NCBI GenBank assembly: GCA_024734495.1
Contig: JALMQS010000324.1
Coordinates: 62,001 to 126,000 of the forward strand
Source of the DNA: Forficula auricularia
Lineage: Eukaryota > Arthropoda > Insecta > Dermaptera > Forficulidae
Direction: 5' to 3'
Length of the DNA stretch: 64,000 nt
Below the pieces are notes generated by a model. That model was given only the letters and a program-made list of their open reading frames with translations. It was not told the origin of the DNA and did no database searches. Shown here one piece after another: positions 45,341-57,149 of this stretch (within the stretch, counting starts at the first letter, position 1; the number at the start of each line of letters is the position of its first letter). Position numbers and translations under genes: made by a program.

Positions 45341-45935
45341 TTACTTTACCATACAGGGTATGGTCAAGTATTGTAATCGTGCATGAAAAAAGTTTTTTTT
45401 TTGCTTCATTTTTTTCGAAAATATCTCAGAAACCGATAAAACTATTTCGATAAAAAAATTGAGTGAAACCAGGGCATGAAATGTCAGTCTACAAAAAACC
45501 TAATAAGTGAACATCGAACAAATTAAATTTTTCGAGATAATATCTATTTTGTCAAAATGTCTGGTTGTCTGGTTGTCTGTCTGTTAGTCTGTGCGTTCCA
45601 AATTTTTGTAGACGAGCTAGCTCAAAAACTAGTGTGAATATTAAAACCAAATTTCACACGGTAGTTTTGGTGCTTTGAGATTAAGAGCTCATTAGATTTT
45701 GGTGCATATCAAAATTAAGGGTAGTGGAGGAGGGGTTAAAAATTAAAAATCTATCCATTTTAGCAAACTCAACCAAATTTTGTATACAGTATCAGTGGGA
45801 TCCCAAAAATTTAAAAAAGCAAAAACTAACCCCCCTCCCTACATGATTATAAATAATTTAATTAAATATTAAATATAAGTGAGGGGTCAGGTTTTATGGT
45901 AAAGTCAAGTGGATGGCCACATCAGAACACGTCAG
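45341..45935 (+). repeat. Single TTTACCATAC repeat
   Basis: Runs from ACTTTACCATACAGGGTATG to GTGGCCACATCAGAACACGT-type end (ATCAGAACACGTCAG). Equivalent to one arm of 11239-12930. Confidence 0.65.
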
Positions 45936-46605
45936 CTTAATTATTTCCAAGATAAGATCAATAGCATTATAATTGAGTAACAAAAGATTTAAAAACATCT
46001 AATTTCCGCCTCATATAAAAAAGTGTCCAATTTTTGAACAGCTTTATTAAAATGTTATTCGTAAAAACCCCTTTGCAATAGCTCGCAAACTGACTATGAT
46101 ATACTTTAAAGTTAAAAGAACAAGTTTGTAAAAATTTAAAAATTTTTCTCAATATATTCCATATACCTACTCGTCCCATTGTACGTCAGACTAAAAGCCC
46201 TTTCGTCAAGTAGTATACCTATTATATAGAAAGAAGAGAAAATAATATAAAAGTAATTAAATATTGTCGAAAATTGTTTTTGTTATATTTTTTTACAATA
46301 ATTAAAAAATATTAATTAACAAAGAAAACTGACAGGAAAAAATGTTGATTAAACTTCTCTTTTATCTGAATTTTTTAATAGAGTAATATTTATTTATCAT
46401 TAATTTTTTATGATAAGCAATCAAGAAGGTCCAAATTCAACGAATTGACAAATAAATTTCTGAAAAGAGAAAAAATCAGGTTCTGAAACATGGCTTCCAC
46501 AAGGGGCTCAGGGTTTTTTTAGTTGTTAAAATTTTTTTTGAAATACACTGAAAAAAATTAAAGTTCATTTTAGGGAGTTTGGACCAATTATAAATAATAC
46601 CCAGA

Positions 46606-47060
46606 TTATATGGGTATTATATTTTTATTCTCCTTTATCTTACAATCTTCTTTGTCATGACACATCTCTCTCGGCGTCAACCACGTTGTCAGCGCCAACT
46701 CTTTTATATGGTTGAGATATATGTTCTTAGTTTTCTGATCTGCATCTTGCAGAATAGCGAGAGGGTATTCGATTTTGATTTCTTTGGAGGGTCCTTGCCA
46801 TTTAACATTAAGTTTCTCCGACTTTTCACGTCCCAGTTCATGACAGTGCCACCAAACTTTGGCTCCGATTATGCAACTTGATGGCTCTAATATCCGATCA
46901 TAATATTTCTTGTGATTTTTCCAATTCTTCCCAATTTCTTGGTTTGTCATTTCTTCATTCTTGTCATCTCTAAGTGTAGGCCAGTCTTCATCTAGTTTGG
47001 TTTTGGATGGTATACCAAATAGAACTTCTCAAGGTGTAACTTTAGTGCCGCACTGAATTG
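46606..47060 (-). pseudogene. Ty3/gypsy-like integrase C-terminal relic
   Basis: The minus strand reads EVLFGIPSKTKLDEDW, then about 114 codons with MTNQEIGKNWKNHKKYYDR, KVWWHCHELGREKSEKLNVK, WQGPSKEIKIEYPLAILQDA and IYLNHIKEL. This is the part after the integrase core, with the 'W-x-G-P-y' chromodomain-like/GPY module. Ahead of it, one TGA replaces an expected TGG. No LTRs were recognised. 45940-46600 holds nothing. Confidence 0.7.
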
Positions 47061-47399
47061 TTACATTATAAGATTTAATCATGACTACACTCTTGTCTGC
47101 TGAGTCTTTCTGCCTAGCTTCTCTTAATTCCTGTATGATCGCCTCTGATTCTATATTTGTCTATAAAATTATGTCGGATCAAGTGAAATGTACAGAGCTT
47201 GCTGGTCTCTTTCCTGTATATAGCTCTATTATGTATTATGAAGTATAATGCCATTCTATCCACAGATGCCTACTAGTAGACATTCTGAAAGAAATCTTGT
47301 CTTTAGACCCTGTCATTGTTACAATGAGTTAGCACAAAAATTGGTTAACCCTAAGGAATTTTCTTTGGAAATTAATAAGGTAGCGGCTTTATTCAATAA

Positions 47400-47770
47400 G
47401 CTCACATTCCCAATTTCTTTGTTTGTCATTCATTTCTTCATTCTTGTCATCTCTAAAAGTAGGGCAGTCTTCATCCAGTTTTTGGTTTTTGGTGGTGTAC
47501 CAAATAGAACTTCCCAAGGTGTAACTTTAGTGCTGAACTGAATTGTTACATTAAAAGATAGTAACATCTTGTCTACTAAGCTACACCACTCCTTCTAATT
47601 TGCTATTATTGTTCTCTCATCTTTTCTATTGTTCTGTTAAATCTTTTTACTGCCCATTGGATTGATGGTGATAGGCAGATATGAAATGGATTTTTATATT
47701 ATTTTCTTGGCAGAAACTTTTAAATTGTTCACTATTAAAATGTGTACATTGGTCCACTATTATCTATTCA
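47400..47770 (-). pseudogene. Ty3/gypsy-like integrase core relic
   Basis: Minus strand: VDQCTHFNSEQFKSFCQENN, then IHFISAYHHQSNGQ, the region around the second catalytic Asp and up to the Glu helix, followed by stops. It overlaps in content with 46950-47060 (EVLFG block), so two related copies lie in tandem. Inactive. Confidence 0.7.
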
Positions 47771-47784
47771 GGATATATAGATGC

Positions 47785-48672
47785 ACTCAAATTCTTCTTT
47801 GTTGATCTCGTGAGAAGTAAACTTGAATACTGCAGTGTAATATTGAACCCCTACTATGGGGTACATAAAACATCCTGGAAATGGTCCAGCATAAATTTTT
47901 GAGGATGATTAATTATAAACTAGGCATAAGTATAGATAGTTTTTAAGGAATTTGGTGTTGGTACTTGGTGAAACATTTTTTTAAATTATTGGATAAAAAT
48001 ACTTGGTAGGTTTCACATTAAGATAAAAACTTTCAAAAACTCCAGTTACTTTCTGTTTCTCCCTGTTAGTCACCCGAAATATATATATCGAGATTAAAGA
48101 TTCTCCAAAAATAAATTCGTTTTATTTTTTTATATCTTAATGTGAAACCTACCAAGTATTTTTATCCAATAATTTTATAAGTATAGATAACTTGAATTAT
48201 GACTATCTAATTTCACACCTGAAATTCAACACACTGGAACAACGACGTGATTACCATGATATATCCTTCGTGCTTAAACTTATTTCTGGGAAAATCGTAT
48301 GTCCAAAAATTCTATCTAGGCTAAATTTTAGAATCCCATCACATAACACGAGATCCCAAGATATGTTTGTAGTTCCACACCACTCGACCAACTTCGGTAA
48401 AACCAACGCCATTGACAGAATTCAAACACTAGCAAATAAACACTCGACCAATATTGACCATTTCACCACAACTCCAAACCAACTTAAAAAAATCATTAGC
48501 CACATTGTAAAAACTACTTCAGTGTAAGAAGTTGATTTTTTCTCTCTGATACCTACCTGTTATTTTATTATATCCATATTGTTTTAATATTGTATCCTGT
48601 AAATGTTTCTTTTTCTGTATTGGACATCTTGTCAGTAAAACTAGCTAAACCAGTTAAATAAATAAATAAATA
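47785..48672 (+). mobile_element. LINE 3' end split by a PLE
   Basis: Part one (47785-47938) reads VRSKLEYCSVI and NPYYGVH; part two (48177-48527) reads LEQRRDYHDISFVLKLISGK, RIPSHNTRSQDMFVVP and ends KTTSV with TAA at 48525-48527. A 3' UTR and an AAAT tail (48657-48672) follow. It is the C-terminus of a Jockey/CR1-like reverse transcriptase protein, 5' truncated. Removing the nested insert restores the order of the two parts. Confidence 0.72.
47926..48189 (-). mobile_element. PLE family C insertion with 13-bp target duplication
   Basis: ATAAGTATAGATA at 47926-47938 and 48177-48189. The insert (238 bp) has the tail at its left end (inverse TTTAAGGAATTTGGTGTTGG), an inverted pLTR edge, then a direct pLTR ending at the right. 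The hammerhead core is truncated (starts at GTTAGTCACCCGAAATATAT). Confidence 0.85.
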
Positions 48673-48679
48673 TCCGAAT

Positions 48680-49858
48680 TACTACTTCTGAATACTTTGA
48701 CCTCACTCTTAGAGGAAAAAATTCAAGTTTTGGCGACCTTGGCCCGTTTTACTTTTTAAACAGAACCCTAAACACAAGCAGAATTCGCCTTCCAGGAGCA
48801 TGAATTAGTATTAATTGATCTGACATCTTATCAAATCGATCTGATAACATACACATTGCGGACTTTGAGAGGAATTTAATAAAAATATTTGACCAAGTTT
48901 ATGAGTTGTACGTATGTATATACTCCTAATTTGTTAATGGACTTGAGAATAGTCTGTTAAATAAATATTTATTTATCATGTTTATAATATGTGTTTCCTC
49001 TCTCCTTTCATTTTACCTCGCACAAAATAATACTATATACATTAAAACTCTCATCGTGCTATACGTTCTCCCCTCCATTTTTCATTCCCTCTTTTTTAAT
49101 TTACTCGATTATTTTGGTTTGTCTTTTATTTTATTTTTTTAAAGAACAGATGATGCTTGTTGTTAGGTATATACACATAGAGTAGTAGAATGCAATTGAA
49201 ACAGCTTAGTATTGTAAATTACTTAGCAATAACAGCAACGTGAATTCCCATCTGTTGGTCGGAAAATAAAATACCCCATGTTATGTTGGTAAAACTAATT
49301 CAGAGAAGTAGCAACCATTGTGCGGGGGTGGGAAGGCGTTTTCCTTTTATCGGATTGATAATCGATAACCAGAGTGTCAAACGAGAGACACCCCCCCCCC
49401 AAAAAAGAAATCACGCCCTTACTTAATGACATTACTACAAAGGTGGCGTTAAGTCTTCGATAATAATCAAAAAATGAATTTGACCGTCAAATTTGAGTGA
49501 GAACAATTTAAACAAGAATAAAGGAAGCATTTACAAATGATTAAAATTCAAAGGGACATGACACACAAAAGATGTTTAATCTGATTTAAATTCAAATTTT
49601 ATTCAATACTTAAAAACTTTCTGTTGTTTGGTTCGTTCTTTTTGTTTTCTGTTTTATTTATTTATTTTTTTCTCGCCTCTGACATAGTCTTTAGGATAAT
49701 CTCTAAATTGAATTTCCACTAACACCACATCCACGTTTTCGGAAATAACATATTTTGTTAAAATTATTAAAAAAATCTTTTAAAAGAATTTCACAATCTT
49801 CTTAAAGAGTGTTATTTGTATTTTACTTGACTGTTAAGCATATACTGAAACATATCAA
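48680..49858. other. Single-copy region, nothing recognised
   Basis: No repeat match. ATCGATAATCGATAACC-like inverted sites near 49352-49365 and a C homopolymer (49390) are the only notable strings. No conserved coding frame. Confidence 0.35.
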
Positions 49859-50131
49859 TATACTAGTTTAGAATTAAATTAGGTTGGAGTTAGTGGTGTT
49901 TCACAAGGAGAAAAATTAAAATACAAAGATTTTTTTAGTTTACTCTATATATTTATTTCGAGCTCTTAACTCATCGTCAGGAGAACATTGACATTGATAT
50001 AGAGTAAACTAAAAAATCTTTGTATTTTAATTTTTCTCCTTGTGAAACACCACCAACTCCAACCTAATTTAATTTTAACAATGTTTCACTATAAACCAAC
50101 ACCGCGTTCCCTAAATTTTATACTAGTTTAG
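49859..50131 (+). mobile_element. PLE family D insertion with 13-bp target duplication
   Basis: TATACTAGTTTAG at 49859-49871 and 50119-50131. The 247-bp insert is an inverted pLTR edge, a short middle with a minus-strand hammerhead-like core, a direct pLTR edge and the tail GTTTCACTATAAACCAAC to CCCTAAATTT. Confidence 0.88.
49952..49980 (-). ncRNA. Hammerhead-like motif, PLE family D
   Basis: CTGACGA (49980-49974), T, stem II GAG-loop-CTC (49972-49960), GAA (49959-49957). Stem III is AU-only (ATAAATATAT). Confidence 0.45.
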
Positions 50132-50229
50132 GTATTCTATATCTCTATGTTCACCGGTCTCCAGATTAAACGGCTTAACCGATATACTTGAAATTTGAAA
50201 CATAAACTCCCGAAGGGGGTCTGGTTTGC

Positions 50230-50995
50230 GCGACTATAGCCAACATTTTGATAACCCTTTAAATTTTTAATCAACCATCTAAATGAAACTGTTTAATGAT
50301 AAAAATTAACCTTAAACTTTACTATCTAAGAATATATATAGTTCGCAAGGCTTACCTGCCAATATCTAGGACAATGTAAAAACTTTTTTCACTGTCAAAA
50401 CACGTAAGTAATACGACTGATAAGTGGAAGACGTGTGCCTTCCATTACAGAGTGGTAGAAGGCTAAACTATACTATTGACACTTGGCTCCACTACATGAA
50501 CTGTTCAGGGGAATATCTACAAAGCCAGAAGACCTGGGGGGGGGGTCCGCTTTAAGGGGAAATTCCGGTCTTGGGCACTTTCCTCTAATAAAAAAAATCC
50601 CTAAAGATTGTCAATAGCTCTGAAAGCAAGGAAATACAACAAGTCTTAGATTATATATTTATGCTCAGTTGTGAGTGACTTCTGTACATCCATAAAATAA
50701 GGAGTGGGCGTTCAGGACTTGTGTCTTCAGGCTCAGCGTAAAAGCTTGTTAATCATGTAATGAATGATCGAGTCATAAATCGTATAATAAAGGTTTAAGA
50801 GTTGGCTTCACCGCCAACTTCCTCTACTTGAATGCTGCAGGCGTGAATAATTCACAGCTGAGTCTCCACCGTGCAAATCATGCCAAGTGGAAAGTTAGCG
50901 AGAATGTCTAATTCGCTAACGAAGAACGGGATAGGCGCATAAGAGAGAAATAGAGCCAGTCTCCATTTATTCGGGATTCGTTAAAAATGAGAATA
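50230..50995. other. Single-copy region, possible regulatory DNA
   Basis: 50690-50980 is GC-richer, lacks homopolymers and repeats, and has ATCATGTAATGAATGATCGA and CATAAATCGTATAATAAAGG (homeodomain-like strings). No coding frame. Function is inference. Confidence 0.3.
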
Positions 50996-51085
50996 AATAA
51001 ATAAAAAATAAATAAATATATATCCGGCCACGCCCCATCAACCCTACCCCTAAACATAGACGAGCTTTTTGTGTTTAAGGTCCCA

Positions 51086-51545
51086 AAATCAAATATCCCC
51101 CATTTTTGGTTCAGGGGACAAATATTGAAAAATTGAAAAACTTCTCCCGAGATATTTCAATAATAGACCTAGGTACCAAAATTGAATGCTAAATCTTTAA
51201 AAACCCAGGAGATGGAACACTTTAGAATTTCAAAAATTTACCCGAAAATCATCACTATATCTCCCTTTCAGGTGAAAATAGAGCAAATTTTTTTTTTGTA
51301 TTTTAATACTTCACATTTCTAAGTTAAAACCAGATCGATATTTTTTCCTGTTTAAGAGAGCATGAAAAACTCCAAAAACACATTTTGGAGCCCTTTCCTC
51401 TCTTTAGTGTTCGAATTCCGAAAAAAACCTTCTTTACGGATATCCCTGTCATTATAGGAATGCACTGTCAAAATTTCACCCTTTTAGGTCCTGCGTTTTG
51501 GTTTGTGGGGTGTCTGTCACCCTGTCAGATGGAACTGTTTATATA
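51086..51545 (-). mobile_element. Helitron-family copy, inverse orientation
   Basis: Inverse of 38880-39370 (blocks ACCTAGGTACCAAAATTGAA, AAAACCCAGGAGATGGAAC). The 3' terminus is not preserved. It abuts TATACCGGGTGTTTTTTATC, which looks like the end of another element. Confidence 0.55.
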
Positions 51546-51814
51546 CCGGGTGTTTTTTATCTTGAGACAGTCTTATAACTCAAAAACAGTGCATTATATG
51601 GAAACAAGTTTCAAATAAAAGTTTGTTTATATCGAAGGGGAAACTAAACTAAGCTATTGTTTGTCGACGCAGAACCAGCTTTCAAAGGTATTTCAAATCC
51701 CAAGCTCTGTTTTTTAAATATAAAGTTTTACGTTTCTGTAAATATTTTTAATCTACAAAAAAAATTGATGTTTTAAATTACATTTCCCAACTCTTACTCC
51801 ATCTATATCAGTTT

Positions 51815-52140
51815 CTCATTTACATCCCACGTGGAAGGCAACGGGAATTCACAACATTACAAATCCCGAGAATATCCACCATGACGATTTCTCTTTGAGT
51901 AAAAAATTCCGGAAGTAAACTAGCCCCTCGTTCGGATCTCCGGGTAGGGGCTACCCGAGGAGAGACCACCATAAAGGGAAAAATAAGTAACGACTTTCTA
52001 CTAGTCGGAACGTCGAATGTTAGGACGCTAAGGGGAGTAGATAAACTAGTAAATTTAAAGCGGGAAACGGATAGGCACAATTTGGACATTATTCGGATTA
52101 GTGAAATGAGATATCCAGAATCACTCGGTATATTTGATCA
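51815..52140 (+). pseudogene. RTE-like LINE 5' region with endonuclease start
   Basis: A 5' leader (CCTCGTTCGGATCTCCGGGT) precedes a plus frame reading FLLVGTSNVRTLRGVDKLVN, LKRETDRHNLDIIRISEMRY. This is the start of an apurinic-type endonuclease domain ('NVRTL' and 'SEMRY' blocks; the usual WNVRTL tryptophan is Ser). It stops at about 52141; the rest is absent. 3' truncation is unusual for a LINE, so a later deletion is likely. Confidence 0.65.
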
Positions 52141-52689
52141 ATAATATAAAGATCATTAATATAAAGAAAATACTCCTTGTTTATGTCATCCATCTAAAAA
52201 AGTAAATCAAATAAAGAAGAACCTATTAGATAGTCCAATGGCTGAACCTTGACTAATCAGCCATAATTAAAAAAGGATAAACACTTTTAAAATAACTCTT
52301 TGAAAATTTTTAACGCTTTGATTCGAATTTACTATCTAGCTAGTTTTGTTTAAAATAAACATAGATATACAAAGACAACCAAGTAATAAATGAATGAATA
52401 AATTAATTTCTGAATAAATTATACCGCGAGAGAGAGATGATGCCTCGGATAGTAAATGTATTTTGTAATGGATATATATTCTAGCTTAATTAATTTCCAT
52501 AAAAACTATGATTGTTAAAATATGAATAATTTGTAGGGTGATGAGGTACACAAGCCAGTAATAGCGCAGTTATTGTCAACCGCATTTTACATATAGGGCT
52601 CTATACGTTAAACTTTTGTATGTATTTAATTTGATAAGAATATAAATTGTTGAAAATTTCAAAAATTGATTCCTTTTGTCTTTTGGTCT

Positions 52690-53120
52690 TGACCAAAGAG
52701 GATGGGATAGAGAGTAAGTCTGCTTATCGACAAAAATGCCATCTTGAGCAAAAAGAATCGTCTTTTGGATTTTAAGTGGATTCTTCCATGTTTTCATCAT
52801 TGGTTACCGTATTAATAGTCAAACTTCAAAAATGGAATGCAATAAGGTTATCCCTCCAGTATTAGATAAGAATCGATAATTATTTTTGATTTTAAGTCGA
52901 TTCCTCAATGTCTTCCGCAATGGTTACTAATAATAATCGAAACGACAAAAATGCAACGTAGAGTGGTTATTCCTCAAGGATTAGATGAGAATTGATGACT
53001 AATTTTGAATTTAAGTCAACATGAACTGCAAATAGCAAGTGATATCTGATTAATAATAAAGGAATAAACATATTAATATTTTACATGACATTGGATAAAG
53101 TTTAGCAACGATCCGTTGCA
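52690..53120 (+). repeat. 118-bp-unit repeat, second locus
   Basis: Follows the right arm of 8560-9125 unit for unit, including the AACGATCCGTTGCA end. Confidence 0.6.
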
Positions 53121-53159
53121 CTTAATTTTGTACGTATAAGAAAAATATTGAATTATAAA

Positions 53160-53625
53160 ATTAAACTGATAGGAGACCTGGCTCTAACCAACTCACTCGA
53201 CTCCCTGGCACACCAAAGAACCGTTTCTGCCCTTTCCCTGTACTACAGATACTATCACGGTGTCTGTTCAGTCGAGCTGAAATCAATTATCCCCCTAATG
53301 CCCTCTTTACGAGAAACACGTGGTTTTCAAACGCTCAGCACCCCTTCGCTGTCAAATTGAATAAAAGTCGAACAAGCGCTTTCGCCAACTCTTTTATCCC
53401 TATGACCTCCAGAGACTGGAACTCTCTCCCTGCCATCATCTTTCCCGCGACTTATAACCTTCAGCTATTTAAGACGCGTATCAACAGATACCTTCGACCC
53501 CCGCCCAGCCCATAAAATTCTGTCTTCTTCTTTTCACGATGGAGGGGCCAACCCAGGCCTTTAGGGGTTGCACCTTTTTGGTTTAACTCCTTCTCTCATC
53601 ATTTTCATTAAAAAAAACCTACTAA
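53160..53625 (+). mobile_element. CR1/Jockey-like LINE 3' end, second subfamily
   Basis: Plus frame DLALTNSLDSLAHQRTVSAL, SLYYRYYHGV, then (shifted) FAVKLNKSRTSAFANSFIPM and LQLFKTRINRYLRP, stop near 53515. The 3' UTR ends CATTTTCATT and 7 A. Diverged from 34230-35020. Confidence 0.78.
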
Positions 53626-53680
53626 GAGTATAATTGCCTAGTAAAACTCTCCAAACTAGCCGTTCGGAACCTCAAAATGT

Positions 53681-53812
53681 AGATTTGAACTTGATTTAAA
53701 ACGTTGGTGCGCCTCTATTTAGGCAACCAATTGGGCGCAAAATAATGAAAGCTGCGTAATAGCTAGGTAAGTCCAGTCGTTGATGAAAAGCATGCTCCAG
53801 AGCTTATTATGG
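53681..53812. repeat. Second copy of the 6061-6225 repeat
   Basis: Same block order. 53820-54720 holds no recognised feature; a minus frame at 54375-54638 has no domain. Confidence 0.45.
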
Positions 53813-54721
53813 CAGTTTATTTATTAAGTTAAATAGTTTTAAATTCCTTATTGTGCTTTAATAATAGCAAAAATCAAATTCCAGAAGAATCATCTGGTGA
53901 AAAAACAACAACATAATTTCACCAGTAAGTTCAAATAAAACTAATAGGTACATTTCTTCACATATAGTAGAGATCCTTATAATCCATGTCGAGAACGTGT
54001 TCCTTCATGGTCAAAATAGGAAAATATCGAAAAAAAAGTGCGACTTTTTGGCTGATCTAGGGTCTTAAGCTTGGATTTTGCGCGTGAGCCTGAACGGTTT
54101 GTCGAAGAATAAAACCTAAATAATGAAATTTGTAAGACATTTTATGAACTTTGATTTTAAATAGGAAGGCTATTTATGAAAAGTTTATAGTTTTCGTGTT
54201 ATAAGCAAAAAACCGCTAAAAAATGGAAATTTACACTTTTTTGCATTTTCTACGAAATTTTGGTAGGAGACCTCAGATTTGGATTCAGCGCCCCAAAAAA
54301 CATATATATTCAAAAAATCAGAACTACCCCAAAACTTTCCCCATTTGGACCCATTTAAGCACAATTTGACTGAACTAATCTATTTTGAATACAAACTGAA
54401 TCTTTTTTAGCCCTAGAACGCATTTAATCCACATCTCCAAGCTTGTGAGTACATGTGTACGAAATTTCATAAAGATATCTACATCCATTCTCAAGATTGA
54501 CGTTTTTCTTTGACAAAAAAAAAAATGGCCGCTAGATAGAAAACTAAGCGTTTGTGGACCTATGATTATTGGAACTTTTATTCTAATTTTGATGTGGGAA
54601 ATCACGTTCTGAAGTCTTGGAACGGTTTTTCTAAACACCTTGTATAATTATATACTACATAAATTATAAATCCCAATAAATCTGTTTGATTATTTAGTTT
54701 ATATTTCGTCCGAGAGGTGGA

Positions 54722-55124
54722 AAAATTTCAGATGTAGTTTTGGTCCATTGAGATTAAGAGCTGACTAGATTTTGGTGTATATCGAACCAAAATTAAGGGG
54801 GTTAAAAATTAAAAATCTAGGCTATTTGGGCAAACTCAAACAAATTTTGTATACATAATCAGTGCGACCCCAGAAGTCTAAAAATGGAAAAACTAACCGC
54901 CGAAAATGAGTCTGGTGGTGGGGGGGGGGGGAGGTCAAAAAATGAAAATATATGCTCTTGTTCCAAACTCAACCAAATTTTGTATACATAATCAGTGGGC
55001 ACACAGTAATCTAAAAATGCAAAAACTAACCCCCCTACATGATTATAAATAATTTTATTAAATATAAGTGAGAGGTCAGGTTGTATGGTAAAGTCAAGTG
55101 GATGGCCACATCAGAACACGTCAG
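54722..55124 (+). repeat. Partial TTTACCATAC repeat
   Basis: Retains two 124-bp units and the GGCCACATCAGAACACGTCA end. 55125-55739 has no recognised feature. Confidence 0.6.
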
Positions 55125-56199
55125 TTTATTTTTAAAAGGAGTCCGATTTCGGCAAAGTGAGAGGTTTTTCAAAAATAATTTTTTTATGCTAATTTTTAAT
55201 TATATATACTAAAAATAATGTGTAAATTATGCATAACATTGTAAAGTAAATATTACTTTCTTTTAAAACGGCTCCGGATTTGGGTACTTACTGTCTATTA
55301 TTTATTTAATGATCTTCACATACTTGTCCATTGAATTTAACTTAAACCGCAATGTTATTTATGCAAATCTCTGTATGTGTGTTTATATGGGAGTTTTCTA
55401 TGATCCAGATTAAAGTTTTTGTCTCAAGGCCAAGTATATTTGTTTTGTTATTTTTATTACAATAAACGCTCAGTTGAACAATACGAACAATTGATTAACA
55501 TAGGATCCCCATGCGAATTATACCACGATTAAATTTTCATAATTCTCCCAAAGAGAAACTATATAGCTGCTAAACTCATATATGACCAACCATCTCTCAC
55601 TCCATTTTCCCTGGAATTGAGATTGTTAAGTCATTAATTTTCCATGATACTCCACCAATTATCATCTCGAATTTCAATGACAATGTCAATCATGTTGGCA
55701 TAATAAATATCCCCTATAAAGAAATCCCAAATTATATATATGGTGGGGTAGAGCACCTTGATTAATTAGAAATTCAATTAAAAAAAAGTAACTCAGATAT
55801 ATATTTATTTCTTTGAACAACATCAAGTACAACGTTTAAATTTTATGTTTACACAGTTTGAAAGATGATATAGGGTTCCCAATACAGTGTGTCATCTCCT
55901 TGAGGGGCGTTCTACACTGGCCGTCGCCTGATTTAGCCCCCTGCGACTATTTTTTCATAGGGCTATCTAAAATTACTTGTTTACAACGATCGTCCTAGAA
56001 CAGAGGTCGGCAACCTGCGGCTCGCGAGCCGCATGTGGCTTTTCGATATCAAGATGCGGCTCTCCAGTTCATGCGCAAATATTAATAATTATATTATTTT
56101 AGACTAAAATGTAGATCAGCTGCCCACTGTCAAAAAACAACTTAAACAGGTTCGGTTTATGATCTTGGTTTGATTAGATAAAAAATGGGTTTCCAAACA

Positions 56200-56512
56200 A
56201 ACCTTGTAAGATTATTGATAAAAATACTTGGTAGGTTTCACATTAAGATATAAAAAATAAAACGAATTTATTTTTAGAGAATCTTTAATTCTGATATATA
56301 TATTTCGGGTGACTAACCAGTTACTTTCTGTATCTCCTGAAGATGGGTTAGTCACCCGAAATATATATATCGAAATTAAAGATTCTCTAAAAATAAATTC
56401 GTTTTATTTTTTTATATCTTAATGTGAAACCTACCAAGTATTTTTATCCAATAATTTTAAAAAATGTTTCACCAAGTACCAACACCAAATTCCTTAAAAA
56501 CCTTGTAAGATT
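56200..56512 (+). mobile_element. PLE family C insertion with 14-bp target duplication
   Basis: AACCTTGTAAGATT at 56200-56213 and 56499-56512. The 285-bp insert is an inverted pLTR, a direct pLTR with a hammerhead-like core, and the tail TGTTTCACCAAGTACCAACA to CCTTAAA. Very similar to 47939-48176 in reverse. Confidence 0.9.
56337..56371 (+). ncRNA. Hammerhead-like motif, PLE family C
   Basis: CTGAAGA (56337-56343), T, stem II GGGT-TAGTC-ACCC (56345-56357), GAA (56358-56360), self-complementary (AT)5 (56361-56370), C at 56371. Confidence 0.55.
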
Positions 56513-57149
56513 CGGTTAAGATATATTCAGTTCGGCTCGTATACCTTCATTTTGGGATGGCATTTAGGCGGTTAGGTTGGCGTTAATTATAGTTATATTA
56601 TTTGATTACTAATTTTATAATTCTAGCAGAACTAGCTAAAATACTTTAATAGGTATGTTTTGTGCAAAACATTTCTATGTTTTTATATGAATAAATATTA
56701 TTTCATATTCAAAGCTATTTATTTTAAATCAAAAATCAAATTTATATACCTAATCCTAATCAAATATCATAATATTGAAACAAAAATGTTAATGGCTCTT
56801 TAAAAACTGGAAAATTTTGTAAATTGTAACTTTTGGCTCTTCCGTCTCAAAAGGTTGCCGACCCCTGTCCTAGAACCCTGGCTCACCTGAAGAACAACAT
56901 TCGTCAATCTGTAGCCAACATACCCATCGATATGCTGGAAAGAGTTGAACGAAACTTCATAGTTCGATTTACGCAGTGTACTGAGAATAATGGACTGATA
57001 ATATTTTCATCTTTAAAACTGTGTAAATATAAAATTTAAACGTTGTATTTGATACTATTCAAATAATCAAATATATATCTGAGATACTTTTCTCTTAATT
57101 GAATTTCTAAATAGGTAAAGTGCTCTGCCTTCTGCCTCACCCTATATTA

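Larger units (their letters stand above)
55993..56875. mobile_element. Non-autonomous hAT with 8-bp target duplication
   Basis: TCCTAGAA at 55993-56000 and 56868-56875. Ends CAGAGGTCGGCAACC (56001) and inverse GGTTGCCGACCCCTG (to 56867), typical hAT inverted repeats with GCGGCTC / GGCTCTT next to them. No transposase. It splits the mariner coding relic and itself contains a PLE. Confidence 0.9.
55740..57144 (+). mobile_element. Tc1/mariner element, internally deleted, invaded by a hAT
   Basis: About 100-bp terminal inverted repeats: AGAAATTCAATTA, CTCAGATATATATTT and TACAACGTTTAAATTTTAT at 55766-55860 and inverse at 57015-57115. The outer ends (GGTGRGG..AGAGCAC) differ by a small deletion. 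Coding relics of a DDE transposase: GVLHWPSPDLAPCDYFFIGL (55906-55960), then after the hAT insert RTLAHLKNNIRQSVANIPID, MLERVERNFIVRFTQC to TAA at 57037-57039. The SPDLAPCDYFF block holds the last catalytic Asp of mariner-type enzymes. The N-terminal two thirds are missing. Confidence 0.75.
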
